Source of the DNA: Planctomycetota bacterium
GTDB taxonomy: Bacteria; Planctomycetota; J058; JAJDCP01
Reading direction: 5' to 3'
NCBI GenBank assembly: GCA_029260765.1
Contig: JAJDCP010000122.1
Coordinates: 21,098 to 85,097 of the forward strand
Length of the DNA stretch: 64,000 nt
The notes beneath the pieces were generated by a model. That model did no database searches. It saw only the letters and a list, made by a program, of their open reading frames with translations, and was not told where the DNA came from. How positions within the stretch are numbered: position 1 is the first letter of the stretch; every line of letters starts with the position of its first letter. Both the position numbers and the translations under genes were made by a program. Of this stretch, positions 1 to 10,468 are shown one piece after another.

Positions 1-501
1 AACGCCCATCTGGTCAGCAAGGTGTACTTCCCGCGGCTGGTCGTCCCGCTCGCCTACATCGCCGGCTCAGTGATCGATTTTCTGATCGCCTTCGCTGTCT
101 TGTGTGTGATGGCAAGCGTGGCGGGCGCACTCTCCTGGCAGCTGCTTGCGCTGATGCCGTTGTTGCTCGCGCTGCAGCTGCTGTGGGCGGCGGGACTGGG
201 CATTCTGCTCGGCGCGCTGCACGCACAGTACCGGGACATCAAGTATCTGATTCCCTTCCTGCTGCAGAGCGGGATGTTCATCTGCGTGCTGATGCCGCTG
301 AGCAAATGGCCGCCGCTGGTCCGTGGGCTGCTGGCCTGGCATCCGATGACCGGCGTAATTGAAAGCTACCGCGCGCTGCTGCAGGGGACGCCCATTCCCT
401 GGCTGCTGCTCGCGCAGGGCACGGCGTTGTCGGTCGCCTTCGGGATCTTCGCTGTGGCGTTCTTCCGGCGGCGGGAATCGCGGCTGATCGACCTGCTGTA
501 G
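1..501 (+). CDS. ABC-2 type export permease, 3' part only
   Basis: The reading frame is open from the first base, so the N-terminus lies outside the window; 166 residues are visible. It begins with NAHLVSKVYFPRL, matching the stretch before the middle membrane helices in permeases of the polysaccharide or polyol-phosphate export type (Wzm/KpsM/TagG-like). Four hydrophobic helices follow, ending in a short basic tail. Such permeases pair with an ATPase to export O-antigen, capsule or teichoic-type glycans across the inner membrane. The ATPase is not in the window and the substrate cannot be told. Confidence 0.8.
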   Translation, partial: NAHLVSKVYFPRLVVPLAYIAGSVIDFLIAFAVLCVMASVAGALSWQLLALMPLLLALQLLWAAGLGILLGALHAQYRDIKYLIPFLLQSGMFICVLMPLSKWPPLVRGLLAWHPMTGVIESYRALLQGTPIPWLLLAQGTALSVAFGIFAVAFFRRRESRLIDLL

Positions 502-552
502 CGGTGAGAGCCCATAACGGCGCGCCCACATTCCGGTAAGGCGGCTCCCCGG

Positions 553-1146
553 CTACGACTGCCGAGACCGCGCCGGGCGGCGCGTCCGGGTCCAACGAGC
601 CGCCAGTGCACCCGCAAGCATACCGCATAGATGCGCTTCCCAAGAGACTCCCGGAGCCGCGGGGAGCACCCCCCAGAGAAGTCCGCCGTACAGGAAAGCG
701 GCCAACAGAGCGAGCCCCACCGAGGCCGCGCTGCGCTCCAGCACACCGGCCGTCAGCAGATAGCCCAGGTAGGCGAAGATGACCCCCGAGGCTCCCACGT
801 GCAGGCTGCCGCCCCGCCCGATCAACCAGACGCCGATGCCCCCGAGAACCGTCCCGTACAGGCTGACTGCAAAGAACTGACGCCGGCCCCGCAAGAGCAC
901 GAAGCCGCCCAACACGAACAGCGGCACAGTGTTCGAGGCCAGGTGCCTGTACCCGGCATGCAGCCAGGGTGCGCAGAAGATCCCGAGCAAGCCTGCCCGT
1001 TGGCGCGGAATGATGCCGAGGCGGTCCAGCGCTTCCCCAAAGACCAGCTGATCGAAGATCTCCAGCGCCCAAAGCGCCCCGACAAGCGTGCACAGTAGAC
1101 CGATGTCCCGCCACAGCCCCTGCAGCCGGTTGGTCCTGCGTCCCAC
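553..1146 (-). CDS. rhomboid family intramembrane serine protease
   Basis: Polytopic membrane protein of about 197 residues with the rhomboid signature: a HAGYRHLASN segment (about residues 63-72), the GASG motif with the nucleophile near Ser120, and a late EAHLCGMLAGAL helix carrying His172. Six helices fit a bacterial rhomboid core. I chose GTG at 1146, a few bases after the stop of the FAD subunit gene; a longer frame to 1251 would overlap that gene by 100 bases and adds non-rhomboid sequence. It is the last gene of the molybdenum hydroxylase operon, probably by position only. The substrate is unknown. Confidence 0.85.
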   Translation of the reverse strand: MGRRTNRLQGLWRDIGLLCTLVGALWALEIFDQLVFGEALDRLGIIPRQRAGLLGIFCAPWLHAGYRHLASNTVPLFVLGGFVLLRGRRQFFAVSLYGTVLGGIGVWLIGRGGSLHVGASGVIFAYLGYLLTAGVLERSAASVGLALLAAFLYGGLLWGVLPAAPGVSWEAHLCGMLAGALAARWTRTRRPARSRQS

Positions 1147-1150
1147 CGAC

Positions 1151-2002
1151 TCAGTCGGCCCCGATGGTATCGAGCAGCATGCGCCGCACCACGCGCCCCA
1201 GAGTCCGACGACGGTAGGCGGCTGTCGAACGCACATCGTCGATGGGCTCAACCTCGCTGGCGGCTGTCAGGCCCACGCGCTCGGCCAGCTCCGCATCGGG
1301 AGCCTGCCCCTCGCAGACCTGCTCGGCCCCCAACAGCCGCACCGGCACGGCCGCCACGCTGCCTGCCGCCAGCCGCACGCTGTAGAGCCTTCCTTGCAGG
1401 CGGGTCGCGTGGAAGGCCACGACTACTTTGCTGATCGCCTGGGCCTCGCGCGTCCCCACCTTCTTGAAAGCCTGCACGGCGTTGGCACGGGGGAAGGGCA
1501 CGCGCACCCGCACGATCAGCTCGCCGGGCCGCAACGCGGTCTGACGGTAGCCGCGATGGAATGCCGAGTACGGCAAGCGTCGCTCCCCTTGCGGCCCGGC
1601 GAGCACGAGCTCAGCACCGAGCACGAGCAGAACCGGCAACGAATCGCCCGCCGGAGAGGCGTTGGCGATGTTTCCCCCGATGGTGGCTCGGTTCTGGATC
1701 TGCCAAGCGCCGACCGTCGCCGAGACCTGCTCGAGAATCGGGAACATCGCACGCACCGACGGGTGCTTGCGCAGTTGCCAGAAAGTCACGGCTGCGCCGA
1801 TATCGAGAAAATCATCGTCTTCGGCGATGCCCAGCAACTCGCGAACCTTGAGCAGACTGACCACCGCCGAGCGCTGCCGACGTTGCGCATGGTCGACGAC
1901 CATCAAGTCGGTGCAGCCAGCCACGGGCGTGGCGTCCAGCTCGCGGTCCGCTAGAATCGCGACCGCCTCAGAGAGCTGCGTGGGCCGGAAGGCACGGTTC
2001 AT
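1151..2002 (-). CDS. molybdenum hydroxylase FAD-binding subunit (CoxM/XdhB type)
   Basis: This 283-residue protein carries the FAD contact motif of this family, ATIGGNIANASPAGDSLP (about residues 105-122), and an N-terminal AGCTDLMV segment matching the family's AGGTDL flavin-phosphate site. It passes electrons from the 2Fe-2S subunit to NAD+ or another acceptor. Its ATG overlaps the 2Fe-2S gene stop as ATGA, so the subunits are translationally coupled. The FAD subunit follows the other two here (order large, 2Fe-2S, FAD). The substrate, xanthine or another purine or aldehyde, cannot be fixed from sequence. Confidence 0.92.
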   Translation of the reverse strand: MNRAFRPTQLSEAVAILADRELDATPVAGCTDLMVVDHAQRRQRSAVVSLLKVRELLGIAEDDDFLDIGAAVTFWQLRKHPSVRAMFPILEQVSATVGAWQIQNRATIGGNIANASPAGDSLPVLLVLGAELVLAGPQGERRLPYSAFHRGYRQTALRPGELIVRVRVPFPRANAVQAFKKVGTREAQAISKVVVAFHATRLQGRLYSVRLAAGSVAAVPVRLLGAEQVCEGQAPDAELAERVGLTAASEVEPIDDVRSTAAYRRRTLGRVVRRMLLDTIGAD

Positions 2003-2496
2003 GCTTCACCCCCGGCCGGTTGTACCAGCTGCTCGACGGCCTCGAAGATCCCCTGGTAGCCCGTGCAACGGCACAGATTGCCCGCCAGGGCCTCACGGAT
2101 CAAGGCGCGACCGGGCCGGTTGTGTCTCTCGAGCAGTGCCTGCACCGCCATCACCAGGCCCGGAGTGCACGCCCCACATTGCACCCCACGTCCGGAAGCC
2201 AGGCCCTGCTGCAGAGGCCCATCGGCGGGCAGCCCTTCAACGCTGCGCACTTTCGAGCCTTCCACCTGGAAGATGGGCACCAGGCAGGAACACACGACCT
2301 GACCGTCGAGCAGCACACTGCAAGCTCCACACTCGCCCTCGCCGCAGCCCTCTTTGCTCCCCGTCAGTCCCAGGTCTTCACGCAGCACGTCGAGCAGACG
2401 CGCCATCGGGTCTGCCTGGACGCAGACCTCCTTCCCGTTCAAGGTGAAGCGAACGCGGTCGCCGACCGCAACGGGCTGTTTCTCTGGCTGTGCCAT
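1999..2496 (-). CDS. molybdenum hydroxylase 2Fe-2S subunit (CoxS/XdhC type)
   Basis: This 165-residue protein has both iron-sulfur cluster motifs of the family. Cys51, Cys56, Cys59 and Cys71 form the plant-ferredoxin-like site (KEGCGEGECGACS). Cys107, Cys110, Cys142 and Cys144 form the alpha-helical site next to the molybdopterin. It relays electrons from the molybdenum centre to the FAD subunit. The start shares one base with the stop of the large subunit gene (TGATG), and its own stop overlaps the next start as ATGA. Confidence 0.95.
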   Translation of the reverse strand: MAQPEKQPVAVGDRVRFTLNGKEVCVQADPMARLLDVLREDLGLTGSKEGCGEGECGACSVLLDGQVVCSCLVPIFQVEGSKVRSVEGLPADGPLQQGLASGRGVQCGACTPGLVMAVQALLERHNRPGRALIREALAGNLCRCTGYQGIFEAVEQLVQPAGGEA

Positions 2497-4859
2497 CAGC
2501 TGTCTCCTCGCACGGGCAAGCTCTCTCCCAACGCAGGCGCCGCCCCGTCGGGCAACACACGCCCGGCCACAAAGTCAGCGAGCAGGCTCTCGGGGGTGGC
2601 GGGCACGCGGCTGGAGACGATGCCCAGCGCGCAATCGAGGGCCGCCTGCAAGGCGGGCGCGCCGGCATCCATCGGCAGCTCTCCGACACCCTTGGCACCG
2701 AACGGCCCGCAGCTGGTCGGATTCTCGAGCAGGATCGTCTCAAACTCCGGAACATCTTTGCTCGTCGGAATGATGTACGTCGCCAGGCGGTCGTTCAGGT
2801 ACCGGCCCTGGTCGAGCTTGATCTCTTCCATGTAGCCCCAGGCGAGGGCTTGGAGCGTGCCGCCCTCGACCTGGCCCTTGCAGAGCTCGGGATGGATCGC
2901 CTTGCCGACGTCACAGGCCATCGTGCATTTGTCGACCCGCACCCCCAGAGTGTCGGCGTCGACGCTGAGCTCGACGACATCACACAGCCAGCCATAGGCC
3001 GGGTAGGCGGTCCCGGTGTAGGTCTCTTCGTCGAAGTGGTGTGCGCTGTTCAAGGGTTCGAAGTGGCGCGTGATCTCGAGCCGCCCGTGCTCGGCAAGAT
3101 AGTCGTCACCGACCAGCTCCAGACCTCCCTGGTCGGCATCTTCGGGACCGCGGAAGCGCCCTTCCTCGAAGCGCAGATCTCCCACTCCACAGCCCTTGCG
3201 CACCGCCAGGAAGTTCGCCAGCTCCGCCAGCAAAGCCCGCGCCGCGCGCTTGAGGATGCCTCCGACGATCATCACCGTCCGTGACGCTACGGTGGGCCCC
3301 GAGTCCGGCACGAAAGCAGTATCCGAGGCTGCCACTTCGACCCGGTCGACCGGCAGCCCGATGGCATCGGCGACGATCTGTGCAAGCACCGTGCTGGTGC
3401 CCTGCCCGAAGTCGGTCGACGCCACCAGAACCTCGAGCCGCCCACCCGCGCACAACCGCACAGCCGCCGAGCATTTCATGCGCTGCTCGCCGTTGCCGGT
3501 GAAGCCGGAGCCATGCCAGACCAGCGACAGGCCGATGCCCTGCAGGCTGTGGGCCGTGCGGGCGCTCTGCCTCGTCTGCTCGAGCTTCTGCCAACGTTCG
3601 AGGTAGTTGCTGCGGGCGGCAGCCAGCTCGAGACACTCCAGAGCGCTGACGCTCTCGTCGAGCACCTGCCCGGTCGGCGTGACATCTCCCAGGCGGTAGG
3701 CATTCAGCTGGCGGAGGCTGAACGGGTCGATGCCCAGCGCGCGCCCTATGCGGTCGATCTGGCGTTCGATCGCATAGGAGCTCTGGGGCGCCCCGAAGCC
3801 GCGGAAGGCACCGTTGGTGGCCGTGTTTGTGGCGTGCACGCGACCCCGTATGCGCACATGCGGGCAGCGGTAGGGACCCCCGGCATGCAGCACGGCCCGC
3901 GACAGAACGACGGGGGACAGAGTGGTGTACGCGCCGCCGTCGAGCTCGACGGCAATCTCCATCGCCAGCAGGCTGCCGTCGGCGGCGACCAGCGTCTTGT
4001 GATGCACCTCGGAAGGATGCCGCTTGGTTGTCGCGACGATGTCTTCGTGGCGCTCGTAGATGATCTTGACGGGCTTTCCGGCCTTGCGAGCCAGCAGCGC
4101 GGCGTGGGCGCTGATCATGTCCGGGTAGTCTTCTTTGCCGCCGAAACCGCCGCCGGTAAAAGCCTGGCGCACCCGCAACTGGCCCGGCTCAAGCTCGAAC
4201 AGAGCACAGAGGGCGTGGTGGATGTAGTACGGACACTGCATCGAGCCGACGATCTCGAAACCGACAGGCTGGGGAATCGCGATCATGCCCTGGGGCTCGA
4301 TGTAGATGTGCTCCTGGTGGCCCGTGCGGAACACCCCCTCGAATACGCGTGCTCCATCGGGCGGGGCAGCGAAGGCCGCCTCGACATCACCGTGGTCGAT
4401 CGCGCAGCGAGCCAGGATCTTCTGCTCGGACTCGGGCAGCGCCAACGCTTGCTCGAGGCTGACGACCGCAGGCAGGGCCTCGGTCTGTACCACGACCCGC
4501 GACGCAGCCTGCACCGCACGTTCGCGCGTCGGTGCGGCGACCAGGGCGACGGCCTCGAAGGGGTGCCGCAGCTCCTGGTCTGCGAGCACCGGCCAGTCGG
4601 CCTCGATCAGCTGCAGGACGTTGCCGCCTGGTACATCTCTGGCGCTGATGAAGACCAGCTCGGGGTCGGCCTCGAGAGCGGGTGTCGGGTCGATGGACAG
4701 GATGCGGGCCCGCGCCTCACGGCAGCGCACAGTCGCGCCATGCCACATGCCGGGGATCTTCAGGTCGTCGGTATAGGCGGCCTGGCCGCTGACCTTGGGC
4801 AGACCATCGCTGCGTGGCGGATTGGCGCCGACGGCGCGGACCAAAACAGGGCTGGGCAT
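2496..4859 (-). CDS. molybdenum hydroxylase large subunit (xanthine dehydrogenase type)
   Basis: This 787-residue molybdopterin-binding subunit has an aldehyde-oxidase hammerhead N-terminal domain followed by the cofactor-binding domains. Landmarks are AFTGGGFGGKED, GAFRGFGAPQ, DFGQGTSTV and GPFGAKGVGELPMD, whose Glu in GVGE is the conserved catalytic base. The AFRGFGAPQ loop is of the xanthine dehydrogenase/aldehyde oxidase type and lacks the AYRCSFR-like loop of CO dehydrogenase, so CO oxidation is unlikely. A GGAG site lies 8 bases before the ATG. First gene of the four-gene operon ending at 553; no accessory maturation genes are seen beside it. Confidence 0.93.
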   Translation of the reverse strand: MPSPVLVRAVGANPPRSDGLPKVSGQAAYTDDLKIPGMWHGATVRCREARARILSIDPTPALEADPELVFISARDVPGGNVLQLIEADWPVLADQELRHPFEAVALVAAPTRERAVQAASRVVVQTEALPAVVSLEQALALPESEQKILARCAIDHGDVEAAFAAPPDGARVFEGVFRTGHQEHIYIEPQGMIAIPQPVGFEIVGSMQCPYYIHHALCALFELEPGQLRVRQAFTGGGFGGKEDYPDMISAHAALLARKAGKPVKIIYERHEDIVATTKRHPSEVHHKTLVAADGSLLAMEIAVELDGGAYTTLSPVVLSRAVLHAGGPYRCPHVRIRGRVHATNTATNGAFRGFGAPQSSYAIERQIDRIGRALGIDPFSLRQLNAYRLGDVTPTGQVLDESVSALECLELAAARSNYLERWQKLEQTRQSARTAHSLQGIGLSLVWHGSGFTGNGEQRMKCSAAVRLCAGGRLEVLVASTDFGQGTSTVLAQIVADAIGLPVDRVEVAASDTAFVPDSGPTVASRTVMIVGGILKRAARALLAELANFLAVRKGCGVGDLRFEEGRFRGPEDADQGGLELVGDDYLAEHGRLEITRHFEPLNSAHHFDEETYTGTAYPAYGWLCDVVELSVDADTLGVRVDKCTMACDVGKAIHPELCKGQVEGGTLQALAWGYMEEIKLDQGRYLNDRLATYIIPTSKDVPEFETILLENPTSCGPFGAKGVGELPMDAGAPALQAALDCALGIVSSRVPATPESLLADFVAGRVLPDGAAPALGESLPVRGDS

Positions 4860-4960
4860 CGCGGGCTCCGGCTACGAAACTAGAAGTTCTGGCGAAAGCG
4901 CCACTATAGGGACTGGCCAGAGTGGAATCAATCTTTGCGGTGTCTGGCTACGCAGGGCCG

Positions 4961-5970
4961 TCAGGGAGTGTCCAGCTCCAAAGCATCCCGCGAACGAGCA
5001 AACTCCTGCCAGGCACGAGCCAGGTGCTCCGGAAGGGGTCCGGCCGCTCCCAAAGCACGCCAGGCATTCTCGCGCAGAGTGGGATCTTCGCGCGGGTCAT
5101 TGAGCAATGAGCCCAGCAGCTCCCACTCAGCCGGACCGCCTCCGCCGAGGCGTTCGAGCGCGAATGCGGCGCCAGCACGCACGGAGGGATCGGGATCGTC
5201 GCGCAGAGCGCTCGCCAGCAGTGCGGGGTCGGCGCCCCAATCGGCGTAGGCGATCAAGGCCCGGCGCCGCAGCTCTGGTTCCGCTGAGCCGAGCGCGAGC
5301 TCTTCCAGCTCGGTCTGCAGAAGCTCCGCCGTCCCCTGCGCGACCCCGGTCGGGCGCGGCAGTGCGTGGAGGGCAGCCGCCAACACGCTCGTTTGGGATT
5401 CCCGGGCGAGCACCTCCTGGACCACGGGCAAGGCACGGGGTGTACGCAGGCGGCCCAGCAGCTCGAGAGCCAGGGCGCGGCGGGCAGGCTCGGCCAGGCT
5501 CAGGGCCAGAGCCGCCGCAGCGTCTTCCACCAGAGGATGGCGCTGCTGACCGAGCGCGACCACCAGCAGCTCGAGCTCTTCCAGAGGAGCATCGGCCAAC
5601 CGCGCGGCGGCCGCGGCCAGCAACTCCGGGTCGCCCGCGAAGGATGCCGCCAACTCCTCTGGATGGCGGGCGCGCTCGTGGTCTTCATGGCTGCAGCCGA
5701 CAGCCTCGGCCAGGACGTGTTCGAGTGCCCGCCCTGGGATCCCAGCAGGCGCGGGGGCGGCCAACTCGCTCTCGGGACGAGCGAGCCCGGCTGGTCCGAG
5801 GCCGCTGCCCGTCGCGGGCCCGGCATCGGGCAGCCGCAGTGAACTGGATCGATGCTCTGCGGGAGTGTCCGCCGGCGAAGAACCGGCCGGGTCGGCAGAA
5901 CTGCTGCCGAACGCCCAGCCCAGACCGAGTCCCGCCAGCAGCCCGAGCGCGAAACCGAGCAGGATACGGT

Positions 5971-5974
<4 letters not shown>
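4961..5974 (-). CDS. membrane-anchored HEAT-repeat protein
   Basis: This 337-residue protein starts with an uncleaved signal anchor or lipid-free signal (MNRILLGFALGLLAGLGLGW), then a Pro/Ala/Ser-rich linker of about 60 residues, then roughly six degenerate HEAT-like alpha-alpha repeats (for example DPDPSVRAGAAFALERLGG). It probably acts outside the cytoplasmic membrane as a protein-binding scaffold; no catalytic motif is seen. The GTG start overlaps the stop of the upstream SH3/MepA-like lipoprotein gene (GAGTGA), so the two are likely made together. Confidence 0.75.
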
Positions 5975-7125
<1,151 letters not shown>

Positions 7126-7285
7126 TCGATGTCTCTCTGGAGATGGGTGTATCTCTCTTCGTAGCCATTATCACACGTCCGTCGTGCACACGCGAGCTGC
7201 GATTTGCTGCCGCTTGCTGCCAGCCACCATCCTCGGGTACATTTGGGACCCGAGCACCACAGGCGAAAGCTTCCCGGAGGCACCG

Positions 7286-7774
7286 TTGGAACCGCTTCCA
7301 CTCAGCCCCGGCCATGCGCGGCTCCGAGCCCTCGAGGGCGACTGGCAGATCGAGCTGCAGAGCTTCATGTCGGGTACGCCCCAGCCCGGAAGCGCCCACG
7401 CCCAGTCGCGGATGGACCTCAGAGGCCGTTTCCTGATCAGCAATTATCGCGAGGAATCCGGCTTCGCCGGCCACGGTGTCTACGGCTATGACCCTGACAA
7501 CGATCGTTACTCGATGCACTGGTTCGACTCGCAGACCCGTACACCACCGACCCAGACGATCTGGGGAGATTGGCAGGACGGTCAACTCTGCTTCCGGAGC
7601 CAGGGCCCCCAAGGACACACCCGCTATCTGTACACGTTCGAAGACCGCAGGCATTTCCGCTTCCAGCTGGAAAGCTCGGACGACGGACGCGCGTGGCGTC
7701 CACTGCTGATCGCCGATTACCGCTGCGCACTGACGGGCAAGCCGTCCGCCGCAGACCTGGAGGAGAGACCATGA
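7286..7774 (+). CDS. DUF1579 family protein
   Basis: The protein is about 162 residues. It has the DUF1579 opening HARLRALEGDWQIE and later motifs (SRMDLRGRFLISNY, GVYGYDPDNDRYSMHWFDS, LYTFEDRRHFRF), which form a small lipocalin-like beta-barrel in family members. I chose the TTG at 7286 because a GGAGG lies five bases before it; the longer open frame runs back through the divergent lipoprotein gene and looks non-coding. Its stop overlaps the glycogen phosphorylase ATG (ATGA), so the two are coupled. Function unknown; a link to glycogen metabolism is suggested only by the coupling. Confidence 0.8.
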   Translation: MEPLPLSPGHARLRALEGDWQIELQSFMSGTPQPGSAHAQSRMDLRGRFLISNYREESGFAGHGVYGYDPDNDRYSMHWFDSQTRTPPTQTIWGDWQDGQLCFRSQGPQGHTRYLYTFEDRRHFRFQLESSDDGRAWRPLLIADYRCALTGKPSAADLEERP

Positions 7775-10458
7775 GCCAAGACTCAGAGATGCCGCATGCA
7801 GCGGAGAGCACGACTCCTCAGCGAGAGATCCCGTTGACCGAGGCCGGTCGGCGCTCCCCCCTGACTCCTCCACCTCCCCCGCGCAAGGCTACTGCGCGCG
7901 CGCTCAGGCCGGACAGCAGCTTCCTGAAGTCCCCTCGGCGTTCGGTCCACGAACACGACCGCACCGGCATGCACCCCGAGACGCTCGAGCGCGCCGTTCT
8001 CGACCATCTGTATTACACCCAGATGAAAGACCTGCCCTCAGCCACTCTGCTCGATGTCTTCTGGTCGGTCGCCCACGCCACCCGCGACCGGCTGGTGCAA
8101 CGCTGGATCAAGACGCAACGCACCTACTACGACCAGGATGTCAAACGCATCTACTATCTGTCCGCCGAGTTCCTGATGGGACGCGCACTGGGGCAGAACC
8201 TGATCAGCCTCGGGCTCTACGACCTCGCCAGCAAGCTCTTGCGGACCTACGACATCGACCTGCGCGAGATCCGCGAGCTCGAACACGACGCAGGACTGGG
8301 CAACGGCGGCCTGGGGCGCCTGGCTGCCTGTTTCCTCGACTCGATGGCCACGCTGGCGCTGCCCGGCTATGGCTACGGCATCCGCTACGAGTATGGCATC
8401 TTCGAGCAAAAAATCATCGACGGCTGGCAGAAGGAACGCGGCGATGCCTGGTTGCGCTACGGCAACCCCTGGGAGGTCGCCCGCCACGAGTACACCGTGC
8501 CCGTGCACTTCTACGGACGCGTCGAAGAGCTCGTCGACGGTCGGGGACGCTACCAACTGCGTTGGGTCGACACCCAGGTCGTGCTGGGAGTGCCCTACGA
8601 CACGCCGGTGGCCGGGTTCGGCAACAGCACGGTCAACACTCTGCGGCTGTGGTCAGCCCGCGCCACCAAGGAGTTCGATTTTCAGGTCTTCAACGACGGC
8701 GATTACCGGCGCGCTGTCGAGGCCAAGGCGCTGGGCGAGAGCATCTCCAAAGTCCTGTACCCCAACGATGATTCTCCCGAAGGCCGCGAGCTGCGGTTGA
8801 AACAACAGTACTTCTTCGTCTGTTGCTCGATCCACGACATCATTCGCCGCTATAAGAAAGGCCACAAGACCTTCGATGTCTTCGCGAGCAAGAACGCCAT
8901 CCACCTCAACGACACCCATCCGGCCATCGCCGTCGCCGAGCTGATGCGGGTGCTGGTCGACAATGAAGGCTTGGGGTGGGACGAAGCCTGGGAGATCACC
9001 CGGGCGTCGCTCGCGTATACGAATCACACGCTGCTGCCCGAGGCTCTCGAGCAATGGCCGGTCAGCATGTTCGAGCGGCTTCTGCCCCGCCACCTGCAGA
9101 TCATCTACGAGATCAACCACCGCTTCCTGCGGCAGGTGCAGATCCAGTACTTCGGCGACGAGGAACGCCTGCGCAGCATGTCGATCATCGCCGAGGGGCC
9201 GCCCCGGCAGGTGCGCATGGCACACCTGGCGGTGGTCGGCTCCCACAGCGTCAACGGGGTGGCGGCACTGCATTCGAAACTGGTCCGCACGCAGTTGCTG
9301 CCACAGTTCGCGGAGATGTTCCCCGAGCGCTTCAACAACAAGACCAATGGCGTGACCCCGCGGCGCTGGATCTTGCTGGCCAATCCCCGGCTGGCCGACG
9401 CGATCACGCGCCGCATCGGCAAGGGTTGGCTGTGCGACCTCGAACAGCTCTCGCAGCTGCAGATCGACGCTGAGCTGATGGGCGAGTTGCGAGAGATCAA
9501 GCGCGCCAACAAGGTCGAGTTGGCGGCGATCATCGAACAGCGCAACGGCATCAAGGTCGACGTCGATTCGATCTTCGACGTCCAGATCAAACGGCTGCAC
9601 GAGTACAAGCGACAGCTGCTCAATTGCCTGCACATCATCACTCTGTACCGCGAGCTCAAGAAGAACCCGCACGCCCAGGTCACGCCACGAACGTTCATCA
9701 TCGGCGGCAAGGCGGCGCCCGGCTATGCGACCGCCAAGCTGCACATCAAGTTGATCAACGATGTCGCCGCCACGATCAACGCCGACCACGCGCTCGCCGG
9801 ACGGCTGCGGGTGGTTTTTCTGGCGAACTACGGGGTGTCGCTGGCGGAGAAGATCATCCCGGCCACCGACGTCTCCGAGCAGATCTCGATGGCGGGCAAA
9901 GAGGCCTCGGGGACCGGCAACATGAAGTTCGCCATGAACGGAGCCCTGACCGTGGGAACCCTCGACGGTGCGAACATCGAGATCCGCGAAGCTGTCGGCA
10001 AGGACAACTTCTTCTTGTTCGGCCACAACGTCGAGCAGGTCAAAGAGCTCAAGCAGCAGGGCTACCGATCCGCCTCGTATATCGAGCAGAGTCCCCGCCT
10101 GCGCGACGCCATCGACACCATCGCCCAGGGTTTCTTCAGCCCCGACGATCCCCAGCGCTTCGCTTCGATCGTCGACGACTTGTGGAACCACGACAGCTAC
10201 CTGGTCTGCGCCGATTTCGACGGCTACGTGGCCTGTCAGGATCTGGTCGCGCGTACCTACACGGACCCCGACACCTGGACGCGGATGGTCGCCCACAACC
10301 TCACCCGCATCGGACGATTCTCGAGTGACCGCACGATCAAAGAATACGCCCGTGAGATCTGGGGGGTCACCAGCGTGCCGATCGAGCTGGACCCCGCGCA
10401 GTCCAATGGGGGCCTGGGTGCCGACCGCCTGCGAATCCCCCGCAACGCCCAGCCCTAG
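7771..10458 (+). CDS. glgP: glycogen/starch phosphorylase
   Basis: This 895-residue enzyme releases glucose-1-phosphate from alpha-1,4-glucans in the cytoplasm. Family landmarks: KRIYYLSAEFLMGRAL near the start of the core, GLGNGGLGRLAACFLDS, and the PLP site EASGTGNMKFAMNGALTVGTLDGANIEIRE with the cofactor Lys at about 719. A Pro-rich, probably disordered leader of about 60 residues precedes the core and is longer than in E. coli GlgP. ATG at 7771 follows a GGAGGAGAG site and overlaps the DUF1579 stop. A cyclic-nucleotide-binding protein gene starts 10 bases after the stop, suggesting linked control of carbon storage. Confidence 0.96.
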   Translation: MSQDSEMPHAAESTTPQREIPLTEAGRRSPLTPPPPPRKATARALRPDSSFLKSPRRSVHEHDRTGMHPETLERAVLDHLYYTQMKDLPSATLLDVFWSVAHATRDRLVQRWIKTQRTYYDQDVKRIYYLSAEFLMGRALGQNLISLGLYDLASKLLRTYDIDLREIRELEHDAGLGNGGLGRLAACFLDSMATLALPGYGYGIRYEYGIFEQKIIDGWQKERGDAWLRYGNPWEVARHEYTVPVHFYGRVEELVDGRGRYQLRWVDTQVVLGVPYDTPVAGFGNSTVNTLRLWSARATKEFDFQVFNDGDYRRAVEAKALGESISKVLYPNDDSPEGRELRLKQQYFFVCCSIHDIIRRYKKGHKTFDVFASKNAIHLNDTHPAIAVAELMRVLVDNEGLGWDEAWEITRASLAYTNHTLLPEALEQWPVSMFERLLPRHLQIIYEINHRFLRQVQIQYFGDEERLRSMSIIAEGPPRQVRMAHLAVVGSHSVNGVAALHSKLVRTQLLPQFAEMFPERFNNKTNGVTPRRWILLANPRLADAITRRIGKGWLCDLEQLSQLQIDAELMGELREIKRANKVELAAIIEQRNGIKVDVDSIFDVQIKRLHEYKRQLLNCLHIITLYRELKKNPHAQVTPRTFIIGGKAAPGYATAKLHIKLINDVAATINADHALAGRLRVVFLANYGVSLAEKIIPATDVSEQISMAGKEASGTGNMKFAMNGALTVGTLDGANIEIREAVGKDNFFLFGHNVEQVKELKQQGYRSASYIEQSPRLRDAIDTIAQGFFSPDDPQRFASIVDDLWNHDSYLVCADFDGYVACQDLVARTYTDPDTWTRMVAHNLTRIGRFSSDRTIKEYAREIWGVTSVPIELDPAQSNGGLGADRLRIPRNAQP

Positions 10459-10468
10459 AGGTCCCATC

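Noticed and set aside
2496..4859. Carbon monoxide dehydrogenase large subunit
   Set aside because: The active-site loop reads AFRGFGAPQ, not the AYRCSFR type of form I CO dehydrogenase.
3513..4883. Long plus-strand ORF opposite the molybdenum hydroxylase gene
   Set aside because: A shadow frame generated by GC-rich codon positions.
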